Below, piece after piece: positions 55,046 through 64,000 of a stretch of 64,000 nucleotides of DNA. A model generated the notes under the pieces. The model saw nothing but the letters and a program-made list of their open reading frames with translations. It made no database searches and had not been told where the DNA came from. Each line of letters opens with the position of its first letter. Position 1 is the stretch's first letter. Both the position numbers and the translations under genes were made by a program. Source of the DNA: PALSA-1003 sp963741315 (GTDB lineage: Bacteria; Pseudomonadota; Gammaproteobacteria; Burkholderiales; Casimicrobiaceae); the NCBI GenBank assembly GCA_963741315.1, contig CAVUHK010000011.1, positions 1 through 64,000 of the forward strand. Direction: 5' to 3'.

Positions 55046-55819
55046 ATGACTCCCCTGACACGCAATGTGGTCGCGATAATTGCGGTGTTTCTCGCAATTG
55101 CCACCACCCAACCGCGAGCAAGTGCGGGCGAGCTTCCGCACAGCGCGAAGGGATTGCAGGCAGAGATTCAGATCGGTCTGTGTGCCCCTACCGAAACGAT
55201 CTGGCAGGCGCTGCATCTGCGGCCACACGGCGCTCCAATCAAGGTCTGGCAATTCGATGATGCCGCACTGACCCTGTTTGAGCGCGGCTTACGGTTGCGC
55301 CTTCGGGTGGCGGCTGATGGCCGGTCCGTATTGACGCTCAAGGCGGCCAACCACGATTGCGCACAACTTGACGCCGGACTGGTGCCAACTGGCGAGGGCA
55401 AGTGCGAATACGATGTCTACGGCAAGAACATGGCCGGTGCCGTGTCGCTCAATAATGAGTTGGGTGCAAAGAGAACCGATGACTTGCTTGCCGGTCGTGT
55501 AACGCTGGCGCAGGTACTTAGCCCGTCGCAGGTCAGATTCTTGCGCGAAGTCGCCGCGGCGTGGCCATTGCCTGCCGATATTCGAAAGCTCGGTCCGATG
55601 AAGGTCGAGATATACCGCGCCAAGGGTACGGTCGGCGACATCGACATCACGCAACTTCCCGACGGCGAGCAGTTCGTGGAAATATCGCGCAAAGTGCCTC
55701 GGGAGGACGCCTCGCAGGCCATGGGAACGATGAAAGCCGATCTGTCGCGAGCCGGTATCGAGCTGTGCGCTGAACAATCATCGCAGGCCGCTAACAAGCT
55801 CCGAGCCCTATTGCGTTAA
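55046..55819 (+). CDS. Exported CYTH-like protein
   Basis: A 257-residue protein with a signal peptide (VVAIIAVFLAIATTQPRASA). The mature part resembles a CYTH/triphosphate-tunnel domain: QAEIQIGL with alternating acidic residues, VWQFDDAALTLFERGLRLRL, then LTLKAANHD, the order seen in inorganic triphosphatases. CYTH domains are normally cytosolic, so an exported one is unusual. Four Cys are present. The call rests on the pattern of charged strands and is tentative. Alone after the tRNA gene. Confidence 0.55.
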   Translation: MTPLTRNVVAIIAVFLAIATTQPRASAGELPHSAKGLQAEIQIGLCAPTETIWQALHLRPHGAPIKVWQFDDAALTLFERGLRLRLRVAADGRSVLTLKAANHDCAQLDAGLVPTGEGKCEYDVYGKNMAGAVSLNNELGAKRTDDLLAGRVTLAQVLSPSQVRFLREVAAAWPLPADIRKLGPMKVEIYRAKGTVGDIDITQLPDGEQFVEISRKVPREDASQAMGTMKADLSRAGIELCAEQSSQAANKLRALLR

Positions 55820-55841
55820 CGACAGCCGCACGAATGGCGAA

Positions 55842-57902
55842 CTAACACAAGCGCTGCCACAGGAAAGCATAGACCAGTGCATTCATGTGAGCTTGCTGTG
55901 CGTTGGTCGCAGCGCCGCCGTGCCCGCCCTCGATATTCTCGTAGTACAGGACATCGTGCCCGGCATCGAGCATGCGAGCCGCCATCTTGCGCGCGTGGCC
56001 GGGATGCACGCGATCATCGCGCGTCGAGGTCGTGAACAGCGTGGGCGGGTACCTGACGCCGGCCTTCAGGTTGTGATACGGCGAGAACGTCCTGATGAAC
56101 GCCCATTCCTCCGGATCGTCGGGATTGCCGTACTCGCCCACCCAGGCCGCACCCGCCAGCAGCAGGTGATACCGTCGCATGTCGAGCACCGGAACCTGGC
56201 ATACGATCGCACCGAACAGATCGGGGCGCAGGGTGAGCATGTTGCCCATCAGGAGACCGCCGTTGCTGCCGCCCCTTGCCCCTAAGTGCGCTGGTTTGGT
56301 AATCCCGCGCCGAACGAGATCCTCGGCCACGGCAATGAAGTCCTCATAGGCCCTGCCACGATTGGCCTTGAGCGCAGCCTGGTGCCACTGTGGCCCGAAT
56401 TCGCCGCCGCCTCGGATGTTGGCGACGACATAGACGCCGCCCTGTTCAAGCCAGGCCGCGCCGATGATGCCGCTGTATTCGGGAAGCTTGGCAATTTCGA
56501 AGCCGCCGTAGCCGTAGAGCAGGGTCGGACGCTTTCCATCGTGCGCGATGTTCGCGCGCGCGACCTGGAAGTAGGGAATCCTCGTTCCATCCTTCGACGC
56601 GGTCTCATGCTGACTGACCTCAAGCCCACTGGCGTCGAACAGATCCGGCAGTTGCTTGAGCTTTTCCGGCGCGCCACCCCCGGCAACCCCCAATAGGAGA
56701 CTGGTCGGATTCAAGAAACCCGTGACGGTCATGAAATAGTCGTCCGACGCGTCGCCGTCCACTGCGTTCACGATCACGGTGCCGAATTCCGGTGTGCCCG
56801 GCAGCGGCGCGCGCGTCCATCGCCCATCCTTGCGCGCGACGACGTACACGCGGCTGCGAACGTTGTCGAGCACGTTCACGAGGATGTGGTTCATGGTGGG
56901 ACTGAAACCTGCGAGCGATGTTCGGTCCGTGGGTTCGAAGAGAATGGCCAGGTCCCGCGAGCCGTTGATGAAACTCTCGAAGTCGGCGCAGACGAGCGCG
57001 CCCGCGGGATAGGTCCGGCCGTCGACGCTCCAGTCGTCGCGAAGCACGAGCAACAACAAGTTGCGATGAACCGACGCGACCGCGCTGTCCGGCTTGTCGA
57101 TCCTGATCAGCCGGCCATCGCGACGGAGGAACAGCTCGTTGGTGTAGAAGGTGGAGAGGCGCCAGACAAAATCGCGCTCGAATCCCTTGGCGTGGTCGCG
57201 CCAGGCGAGGACCCCGATGTCCTCGTGATTGCCTTCGTAGATGGTTTCGGATTCTCGGAGCGGCGTGCCTCGCTTCCATACCCTGGCCACGCGCGGGTAA
57301 CCCGATGCCGTAAGCGAACCTGGACCAAAGTCCGTCCCGACGTAGAGCGTGTCAAGGTCCAGCCACCGCGCTGAACTCTTGCCCTCCGGAAGCGAAAAGC
57401 CGTTATCGACGAAGGCCTTTCTCTCCAGGTCGAACTCGCGTGTGACACTCGCATCGGCGCCTCCGCGCGAAAGCGCTACCAGGCAACGCGCGCATTCCGG
57501 CTCGAGGAATTCCGCGGTCTCCCACACCCAGTTCTCGTTCTCCGCCGCACCCAACGCGTCGAGGTCGATCACGGTCTCCCAAGCGGGCAAGGCCTTTCGG
57601 TATTCCTCGAGCGAGGTGCGCCGCCAGAGACCACGCGGGTTCTTCGCGTCCTTCCAGAAGTTGTAGTACCAGCGTCCACGCTTTTCGACGTCGGGGATGC
57701 GAGCGTCGGAGTCGAGGATGTCGAGGAGGCGCTGCTCGAGCTGCGCAAAGTCGCGCGTCTGCAGCGCCGTGGCGCTCTCGGCGTTGCGGGCGCGCACCCA
57801 TGCCAAAGGCTTCGCGCCGGCGACATCTTCGAGCCATAGGTAGGAATCCTCGATGGTCGGCGACTTGATTTCTTCGCCCACCGTCGCATCCGACGTCTTC
57901 AT
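55842..57902 (-). CDS. Prolyl oligopeptidase family serine peptidase (S9A)
   Basis: A 686-residue S9 peptidase without signal peptide. The N-terminal seven-bladed propeller spans about residues 70-400. The C-terminal hydrolase has GARGGSNGGLLMGNM (nucleophile Ser), STRDDRVHPGHARKM (Asp) and IEGGHGGAATN (His), the full triad. It cleaves short peptides after Pro or basic residues. The inner ATG at 57902 gives the family start (IEDSYLWLEDV close behind). Confidence 0.88.
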   Translation of the reverse strand: MKTSDATVGEEIKSPTIEDSYLWLEDVAGAKPLAWVRARNAESATALQTRDFAQLEQRLLDILDSDARIPDVEKRGRWYYNFWKDAKNPRGLWRRTSLEEYRKALPAWETVIDLDALGAAENENWVWETAEFLEPECARCLVALSRGGADASVTREFDLERKAFVDNGFSLPEGKSSARWLDLDTLYVGTDFGPGSLTASGYPRVARVWKRGTPLRESETIYEGNHEDIGVLAWRDHAKGFERDFVWRLSTFYTNELFLRRDGRLIRIDKPDSAVASVHRNLLLLVLRDDWSVDGRTYPAGALVCADFESFINGSRDLAILFEPTDRTSLAGFSPTMNHILVNVLDNVRSRVYVVARKDGRWTRAPLPGTPEFGTVIVNAVDGDASDDYFMTVTGFLNPTSLLLGVAGGGAPEKLKQLPDLFDASGLEVSQHETASKDGTRIPYFQVARANIAHDGKRPTLLYGYGGFEIAKLPEYSGIIGAAWLEQGGVYVVANIRGGGEFGPQWHQAALKANRGRAYEDFIAVAEDLVRRGITKPAHLGARGGSNGGLLMGNMLTLRPDLFGAIVCQVPVLDMRRYHLLLAGAAWVGEYGNPDDPEEWAFIRTFSPYHNLKAGVRYPPTLFTTSTRDDRVHPGHARKMAARMLDAGHDVLYYENIEGGHGGAATNAQQAHMNALVYAFLWQRLC

Positions 57903-58048
57903 GGCCAGCACCCGCGCAAGTTCATGCCTGCATCCAAGTGTGCGCATTGCGCGATCCCATGATCATAGCTCGAAGCCGACGATCAGCCTGCTAGAATCGG
58001 TGTCGCTAGCATCGCATCGCGCCTTCGGCATCGACACGGAGAAACATC

Positions 58049-58999
58049 ATGGCCGACAAAAGAATCATTGCAGTGACGGGCGCGACAGGTGCGCAGGGCG
58101 GCGGCCTCGTTCGCGCCATTCTCGCCGATCCCGCCGGCGGCTTCGCCGTCCGCGCGATCACGCGCGATGCCAACTCCGACAAGGCGAGAGCGCTGGCGCA
58201 GGCAGGTGCGGAAGTCGTTGCCGCCGACATCGACAACGAGGCGAGCCTTGCCTTGGCCCTCGAGGGTGCGCATGGCGCGTACTTCGTGACCTTCTTCTGG
58301 GCGCACTTCTCGCCGGAAAAGGAAATCGCCGAAGCCGGGAACATGGCGCGCGCGGCGAAGAAGGCCGGCGTGAAGCACGCGATCTGGTCGACGCTGGAGG
58401 ACACGCGACAATGGATTCCGCTCTCGGACAACCGGATGCCGACGCTCATGGGCAAGTACAAGGTCCCACACTTCGACGCCAAGGGCGAATCGAACCGGTT
58501 CTTCGCCGAGGCCGGCGTGCCGACCACCTTCCTGCTGACGTCCTTCTACTGGGACAACCTGATCTACTTCGGGATGGGCCCGAAAAAGGGGCCGGACGGC
58601 ACGCTGCTGCTCACCATGCCGATGGCCGACAAGCCGCTGTCGGGAATGGCCGCCGAGGACATCGGCCGCTGTGCCTACGGCGTCTTCAAGCGCGGGCCGG
58701 AATACATCGGCAAGACGGTGGGCATCGCGGGCGATCACCTGACCGGAACGCAGATGGCGGCGTCGCTGACGCGCGCGCTCGGAGTGCCGGTCCGCTACAA
58801 CGCGGTGACGCCGAGCACGTACCGCAGCTTCGGATTTCCCGGCGCCGACGATCTGGGCAACATGTTCCAGTTCTACGCTGAGTTCGCCGACTATTTCGTC
58901 GGCGCGCGAAGCCTGGCGGTCGCGCGTTCGCTCAACCCGGCGCTGCAATCGTTCGATACCTGGCTTGCTGCCAACGCGAGTCGGATCCCGCTCGAGTAA
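58049..58999 (+). CDS. NmrA/HSCARG family NAD(P)-binding protein
   Basis: A 316-residue NmrA-like SDR: IIAVTGATGAQGGGLVRAIL binds the cofactor, AVRAITRDANSDKARALAQA and GAYFVTFFW follow, but there is no YxxxK pair, as in redox sensors of this family. In other organisms such proteins report the NADP/NADPH ratio. Divergent from the S9 peptidase gene. Confidence 0.82.
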   Translation: MADKRIIAVTGATGAQGGGLVRAILADPAGGFAVRAITRDANSDKARALAQAGAEVVAADIDNEASLALALEGAHGAYFVTFFWAHFSPEKEIAEAGNMARAAKKAGVKHAIWSTLEDTRQWIPLSDNRMPTLMGKYKVPHFDAKGESNRFFAEAGVPTTFLLTSFYWDNLIYFGMGPKKGPDGTLLLTMPMADKPLSGMAAEDIGRCAYGVFKRGPEYIGKTVGIAGDHLTGTQMAASLTRALGVPVRYNAVTPSTYRSFGFPGADDLGNMFQFYAEFADYFVGARSLAVARSLNPALQSFDTWLAANASRIPLE

Positions 59000-59026
59000 T
59001 GCGCCAGGCAGCGGCGCGAGCGCCGC

Positions 59027-59872
59027 TCAACGACCGCCGACGGGTGTCTCCAGTACCGCGACGTTGCCTCCGTCGGCGACGACCATGACACTGTAGCGCT
59101 GCTGCTTGGCGTCGACGAGTTCGTAGAGGTTGGCGGCGCCCACGGCTTTGCTCGGCAGATTGACCTTCGAGTCGAAACAGATCGACCCGTCGTAGGTTAT
59201 GGCCTTCACGGTGTAGCCATAGTCGCGTTGGCGGTCGGCCGAGTGAATGCCGGCGCTCGATATCTGCAGGCGATCGCTGATGACGCCGCCATCGCGCATG
59301 ATCGCCAACTTGGTGACGACATCGCCCGGCAATTGCGCGGCAGTGAGCGCGGCCGTCAGGTTGCCCGTATAGGGATGTTGACGAGGCCCGCCCCATACGC
59401 AACCGCGGCGCAGCTCCATCTGGGATCCGCCGGCAAGACGGCGCGGGTCATCGGCATCGAGGGGCCTGCCGGGGAACGAATCTCCACCCTCCTCGGGCAC
59501 CGGCACCGGCTGCGCGACTTCGGCGCTCGACTGCAGCGGCGATACCCGGTCGGAGTCCATGAAGGTCAGCCACAACCCGGCAAGCACCAGCAGCGCCAAG
59601 GTGCCGGCGCCGATCCACCCCAGCCGTACGAGCAAAGCGTCCGACCAGACCGAACCCGGTGCGCGCGGTTGCCTGCGCAAGCCTTTCCATCCGCATTCGT
59701 CGGACCGACAACGATACCGGCGAACGCTACACAGGACACTGAGCAGCCGGTCAGGCCAATGGCGATGGACCTTGCGTACCGTCCCGTGGCAACGGGGGCA
59801 CGCTGGCGCGCTGGCTACGCGAGTTTCGCGTTCCGGATAGCCACTTCTACCATCAAGAATGCCGGTTTTCAT
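59027..59872 (-). CDS. Zinc-ribbon membrane protein of unknown function
   Basis: A 281-residue protein. CPRCHG near residue 25 and CRSDEC near residue 57 form a likely zinc ribbon on the cytosolic side. A single hydrophobic helix (IGAGTLALLVLAGLWLTFMD) follows near 100. The remaining 160 residues are probably periplasmic, with repeated beta-like strands in the last third. No family was recognised. Confidence 0.6.
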   Translation of the reverse strand: MKTGILDGRSGYPERETRVASAPACPRCHGTVRKVHRHWPDRLLSVLCSVRRYRCRSDECGWKGLRRQPRAPGSVWSDALLVRLGWIGAGTLALLVLAGLWLTFMDSDRVSPLQSSAEVAQPVPVPEEGGDSFPGRPLDADDPRRLAGGSQMELRRGCVWGGPRQHPYTGNLTAALTAAQLPGDVVTKLAIMRDGGVISDRLQISSAGIHSADRQRDYGYTVKAITYDGSICFDSKVNLPSKAVGAANLYELVDAKQQRYSVMVVADGGNVAVLETPVGGR

Positions 59873-60024
59873 GAGCTGACGACGCTTCGGTTGCGGGCTA
59901 ACGGTCGGCCCGAAATCCGGGGCCCTGGGCCGCTAACCTGCGTCCCCCGCGAACTCTTGGACCGTATAGCGTACACCATGTGCTATACATTTGTCTTGCG
60001 GTGCAGCATGGGCCGAACCGTCTG

Positions 60025-60840
60025 TTACGCCGGCGCGTGCCACCCCGCATCCGCCCAAAGTTCGCCGCTGACCGCGGAATTGGTGAGCATGAAGCAAATG
60101 GCGTCGGCGATTTCCTCCGGGCGGATCAGCCGACCCAGCTGCGTGAATGGCAGGATGTGCTTGGCGATGTATTCGTCGCCCATCGCGCGCACCATCGGCG
60201 TGTCGGTGAAGCCCGGGTGGATCAGACCGCACCGCACTCCGTAGAAAATGGCTTCCTTCATGATTGTTGCGGCGGCCCCCTCGAGACCGGCCTTGGTACT
60301 GGCATAGGAGATCTGCCCGCGGTTGCCCTGCGACGAAACCGAGCCGATGAACACGATGGCGCCCTGCATCCCCTCGGTGGGCTCCCAGCGCTTGAGTCCG
60401 GCGGCGGCGCGATGCTCGGCGATGCGTCCGATCATCTCCAGCGCCCAGTAGACGGGTGCCACGAGGTTGACGTCGAGCACCTGCTTGAAGCGGTCGAGCG
60501 GATAGATACGTGCCTTGCCCGTCAACTTGTCGACACGCACGGCGAGGTCGTCGCGTGTGATGCCGGCAGCCGGCACGCACATCGAGACCATGCCAAATTG
60601 ATCGCTGATCGAATCGAAGACCGACGCACAAAACGCCGCGTCGGTCACGTCGCCACGGTACGCATAGGCGACCCTGCGCCCGGCCTCGGCATTGACCCCG
60701 GCAGCGACACCTTCGATGTTCTCGCCCATATCGACAAGCGCCAGCGCGCGCACATTGCGGCGGGCCAGTTCGACGGCAACCGCGCGGCCGATGCCGCTGG
60801 CGGCGCCGGTGATGGCCGCGACTTTTCCTGCGATTTCCAT
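60025..60840 (-). CDS. Short-chain dehydrogenase/reductase
   Basis: A 271-residue SDR: AAITGAASGIGRAVAVELA, an atypical VPAAGITRD in place of the NNAG motif, FIGSVSSQGN with catalytic Ser, and ISYASTKAGL with Tyr and Lys. DM after strand two favours NAD. Family members reduce acyl or hydroxyacyl substrates. It follows aceE on the same strand with 108 bases between, so joint transcription is possible. Confidence 0.83.
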   Translation of the reverse strand: MEIAGKVAAITGAASGIGRAVAVELARRNVRALALVDMGENIEGVAAGVNAEAGRRVAYAYRGDVTDAAFCASVFDSISDQFGMVSMCVPAAGITRDDLAVRVDKLTGKARIYPLDRFKQVLDVNLVAPVYWALEMIGRIAEHRAAAGLKRWEPTEGMQGAIVFIGSVSSQGNRGQISYASTKAGLEGAAATIMKEAIFYGVRCGLIHPGFTDTPMVRAMGDEYIAKHILPFTQLGRLIRPEEIADAICFMLTNSAVSGELWADAGWHAPA

Positions 60841-60948
60841 TGTTTCTCCTGAACGATGCTGCAGCGCAGCATTGTAACCAACTTGCCAGGAGATGTCAGG
60901 GGAAATCTGGCCGCGGGAGATTGGCGTCAGGTCGCGTTGCCCTGATCG

Positions 60949-63608
60949 CTACACGTTCCACGGTGGGGCGCTCTCGGTCGACAGGCCATAGCGCCTGATC
61001 GCTTCGCCGACGACGCCGCGAGGCAATGTACCGTGCCCGGCCAGGACATCTAGACGCCGCAACCACGACATGGTGGCGATCGACCTCGAAGAAATTGCGT
61101 AGCGCAGACCGCGTGTCGCTGCGGCCGAAGCCGTCGGTGCCCAGCGCTACGAAGCGCCCGTTTGTGTACGCGGCAATCAGCTGCGGATACGCGCGCACGT
61201 AGTCGGTCGCCGCAACGATCGGCGCGTCACCGTCGAGCAGCAAACCAACGTGGCTGCGCCGGGGGGAAAGATCGGGGTGCAGGCGATTCCAGCGCTCGGC
61301 TTCGCGCGCGTCGCGAGCCAGTTCGCTGAAACTGGTCACGCTGTAAGTGTCGCTCGCGACGTTCCAGTCGCGCGCGAGCAGTTCTGCCGCCGCGATGACT
61401 TCGCGCAGGATCGAGCCGCTTCCCAACAATCGGATGACCGACTTTGCCGCCGTCGGGTCGCGCGGCGGCAGGCGATACATACCTTTGATGATGTCGGGCG
61501 CGACGTCGTCGGGGAGCGACGGTTGCGCATAGTTTTCGTTGGCGACAGTGATGTAGTAGAACTCGTCGGCCTGCTGTTCCATCATCCGGCGCATGCCGTG
61601 GTCCATGATCACCGCGATTTCATGCGCGAATGCTGGATCGTAGGCACGGCAATTCGGGACCATGGCCGCGATGACATGGCTGTTGCCGTCCTGATGCTGC
61701 AGCCCCTCGCCGCCGAGCGTCGTACGTCCCGCGGTCGCGCCGAGCAGAAAGCCGCGCGCACGCTGGTCCGCAGCGGCCCAGATGAGGTCGCCCACGCGCT
61801 GGAAGCCGAACATCGAATAGTAGATGTAGAAAGGCAGCATCGCGTGGCCGTGGACGCTGTACGACGTCGCCGCGGCGGTCCACGACGACAACGCACCCGC
61901 CTCGGTGATGCCTTCTTCGAGCAGCTGGCCGTCGCGGGCTTCCCGATAGTAGAGCAGCGAAGCGGCATCTTCGGGTTCGTACTGCTGCCCTGTAGGCGAG
62001 TAGATGCCGATCTGGCGAAACAGGTTTGCCATGCCGAAGGTGCGCGCTTCGTCCGCCACGATCGGCACGATGCGCGGACCCAGCGTCTTGTCCTTGAGCA
62101 AGCCGCTGAGCAGGCGCACGGCGGCCATGGTCGTCGACATTTCCTTGCCCTGGGCCTGCAGCGCGAACTGCGCGTAGCCGGCAAGATCCGGGATGGCGAC
62201 TGCGTTGCCGCGCTGGCGTCTCGACGGTAGCGCGCCCCCCAGCGCGACGCGTCGCTCGCGCAGATACGCCATTTCGCGGCTTGATTCCGGCGGACGATAG
62301 AACTTCAACTGTGCCACGTCGTCGTCGGTGAGCGGCAAGGCGAAGCGATCGCGGAATTCCTTGAGGGCATCGACGTCGAGTTTCTTCTGCTGGTGCACGG
62401 TCATCCGCGATTCCCCGGCGCGCCCCATGCCGTAGCCTTTCTTGGTCTTGGCCAGGATCACCGTGGGTCGGCCCTGGTGCAGCGTTGCCGCGCGGAAGGC
62501 GGCGTGCAGCTTGCGAAAGTCGTGACCGCCGCGCTTGAGCGAATCGATCTGCGCTTCGCTGACATCGGCGACGATTTCGCCGCAGTTCCGGCGCGCGGCT
62601 GAAGAAGCGCTCGAAGTTGTACTTGCCGTCGTTGGCGCCGAGCGTCTGGTATTCGCCGTCGGTGGTTTCCGCGAAGGCGCGCAGCAGGCTGTGCGTCTTG
62701 TCGCGCGCGAACAGCGCGTCCCAGTCCGAACCCCACAGCACCTTGATGACGTTCCAGCCTGCGCCGCTGAACAGCGATTCGAGTTCCTGGATGATCTGGC
62801 CGTTGCCGCGAACCGGGCCATCGAGCCGTTGCAGGTTGCAGTTGACGACGAAGGTGAGGTTGTCGAGGTTTTCCCGCGCGGCCAGCGTCAGCGCGCCGAT
62901 CGATTCGGGTTCGTCCATCTCGCCGTCGCCGACCACGGCCCAGACACGGCGTCCACGGGTGTCGACGATATCGCGATGCTCGAGATAGCGCATGAATCGC
63001 GCCTGGTAGATCGCGCTCATCGGGCCGATGCCCATCGACCCGGTGGGGAACTGCCAGAAGTCGGGCATCAGCCAGGGGTGCGGATACGACGACAGGCCCT
63101 GCCCGCCGACCTCCTGTCGGAAATTGGCGAGGTGGGCTTCGGAAAGCCGTCCTTCCAGAAACGCGCGCGCGTAGACGCCTGGCGCCGAGTGCGGCTGGAA
63201 GAACACCAGGTCGCCGCCGCGGCCCTGATCGGCGCGGAAGAAGTGATTGAAACCGACTTCGAAAATTTCCGCGGCCGACGCGTAGCTGCCGATGTGGCCG
63301 CCGAGTTCGCCATACGCCACGTTGGCGCGCACGACCATGGCCAGTGCATTCCAGCGCACGATCGACGTGATGCGTTCCTCGATGCCGAGGTCGCCTGGAT
63401 ACAGGCCTTCACTCTCCACCGGGATCGTGTTGCGGTACGCCGAGTAAGGCGGCACGTTGGCGACGATGCCGTGCTGCTGCGCCTGTTCCTCGAGGAAGCG
63501 CAGCAGCGCCAGCGCGCGCTCGTGCCCCTCGACCCGGACCACCGATTCGAGCGCATCGAGCCACTCGCGCGTCTCTTCGGGATCGCTGTCGACGGGTTCG
63601 TTCTTCAT
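60949..63608 (-). CDS. aceE: Pyruvate dehydrogenase E1, homodimeric (two frame breaks)
   Basis: About 886 residues, the size of AceE, which decarboxylates pyruvate with thiamine diphosphate. The cofactor site AVVGDGEMDEPESIG and downstream NCNLQRLDGPVRGN are intact, as are GHDFRKLHAAF and TAGRTTLGGEGLQHQDGNSH. Frame breaks: at 62580-62581 one base of a CC pair is extra (PELREIVADV when corrected), and at 61054 one extra base hides the true ending STESAPPWNV. Both look like sequence errors in an essential gene. No aceF lies beside it. Confidence 0.9.
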
Positions 63609-63727
63609 CGCAATGCAATTATGATGTCAGCGCTCGCATTGTGCTTGCCATCGATTCCTGCCACCATTGGCGACCGGCGTCCGGCTTCTGGCGGCACACG
63701 GGGTGAGCGTTCTGGAGGAGGGCTCGC

Positions 63728-64000
63728 ATGGCAACTGGGCGCACAGTGCCGGGATCGATGGACAACCACGCAGACGGTCGATCGCCGGTCACGCCAGTAC
63801 GTAAACTCGGCGTGCGAAAAATTGTCTTCGTCGGCGCGCTGGCGTTCTGCGCGACAACCGCAGCGCTCGCGCAGCAGGCGGCAAAACCGGTCTGGTCGCC
63901 GACCTCTCCGACGCTCAAGAAGATCGACGCGTCCGGCGTCGTGAAGGTCGGCTATCGCGAGAACTCGCCGCCGTTCGCCTTCCTCGACGCAAAGCGCAAG
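63728..64000 (+). CDS. Amino-acid ABC transporter substrate-binding protein (partial)
   Basis: The first 91 residues of an exported binding protein, cut by the window edge. A basic N-terminal extension of about 30 residues precedes the hydrophobic signal (IVFVGALAFCATTAALAQQ). LKKIDASGVVKVGYRENSPP is typical of the glutamate/aspartate-type (SBP_bac_3) family. GGAGGAGG lies upstream of the ATG. Divergent from aceE. Confidence 0.75.
   Translation, partial: MATGRTVPGSMDNHADGRSPVTPVRKLGVRKIVFVGALAFCATTAALAQQAAKPVWSPTSPTLKKIDASGVVKVGYRENSPPFAFLDAKRK

Noticed and set aside
57318..57333. A 16-base match to the core of the 31-base hairpin repeat
   Set aside because: It lies inside the S9 peptidase coding sequence where the residues (TDFGPGS) are needed, and similarity stops at 16 bases. 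Chance is the simpler explanation.

Overview
The window is a GC-rich chromosomal segment from a proteobacterium, most likely a betaproteobacterium of an environmental lineage. The basis is gene content and order: hemW-rdgB-rph, prmC-prfA-hemA, recG-ridA and a homodimeric aceE, all with strongly GC-biased third codon positions. There are no insertion sequences, phage genes or CRISPR arrays, and one RNA gene, tRNA-Ala(CGC). Genus cannot be decided from the sequence alone.

Layout. 1-8.9 kb: a small RRM protein, membrane and lipoprotein genes (DUF4239-like, DUF900-type hydrolase, DUF4105), a CadC-like TPR regulator divergent from a dihaem cytochrome c peroxidase-like lipoprotein, and FNR/CRP-type boxes near the left edge. 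8.9-13.7 kb: a tightly coupled four-gene cassette matching E. coli ynbA-ynbC-ynbD-ynbB, an uncharacterised phospholipid-type pathway. 14.8-16.9 kb: an arsenic operon arsR-arsI-arsC-aquaporin. 16.9-23 kb: a truncated ABC binding-protein gene, gltS, a patatin lipoprotein, DUF2092 and small secreted proteins. 23.1-29.2 kb: DUF3604 lipoprotein, PpiC-type isomerase and three HupE/UreJ-like membrane proteins. 29.3-33 kb: a sensor kinase, a FixJ-type regulator, a lone receiver domain and a SYLF protein. 33-34 kb: a winged-helix regulator and a universal stress protein separated by a strong palindrome. 34-38.2 kb: an SDR facing a NIPSNAP / RuBisCO-like protein / cupin set, followed by an NAD-isocitrate dehydrogenase. 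38.2-54.8 kb: mostly housekeeping genes (MidA, pteridine reductase, ChaC-like, amidase, hemW, rdgB, rph, sugar-nucleotide epimerase, GT2, Ldh2, polysaccharide deacetylase, prmC, prfA, hemA, recG, ridA). 54.9-64 kb: tRNA-Ala, a CYTH-like secreted protein, an S9 peptidase, an NmrA protein, a zinc-ribbon membrane protein, an SDR, aceE, and the start of an amino-acid ABC binding protein cut by the window edge.

How the genes work together. The best candidates for undescribed biology are the ynb-like cassette (lipid headgroup transfer, CDP-lipid synthesis, phosphatase and hydrolase-methyltransferase), the DUF3604/PpiC/HupE cluster (a PHP-like surface lipoprotein with a foldase and metal-transport-type membrane proteins), and the RuBisCO-like protein set.

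Data quality. At least ten genes, including essential aceE (twice), hemA, recG and hemW, contain one- or two-base frame breaks, mostly in short G/C runs or CG dinucleotide tracts. Because both halves of each protein remain well conserved, these look like assembly or sequencing indels rather than real pseudogenes. Such genes are annotated across the break.
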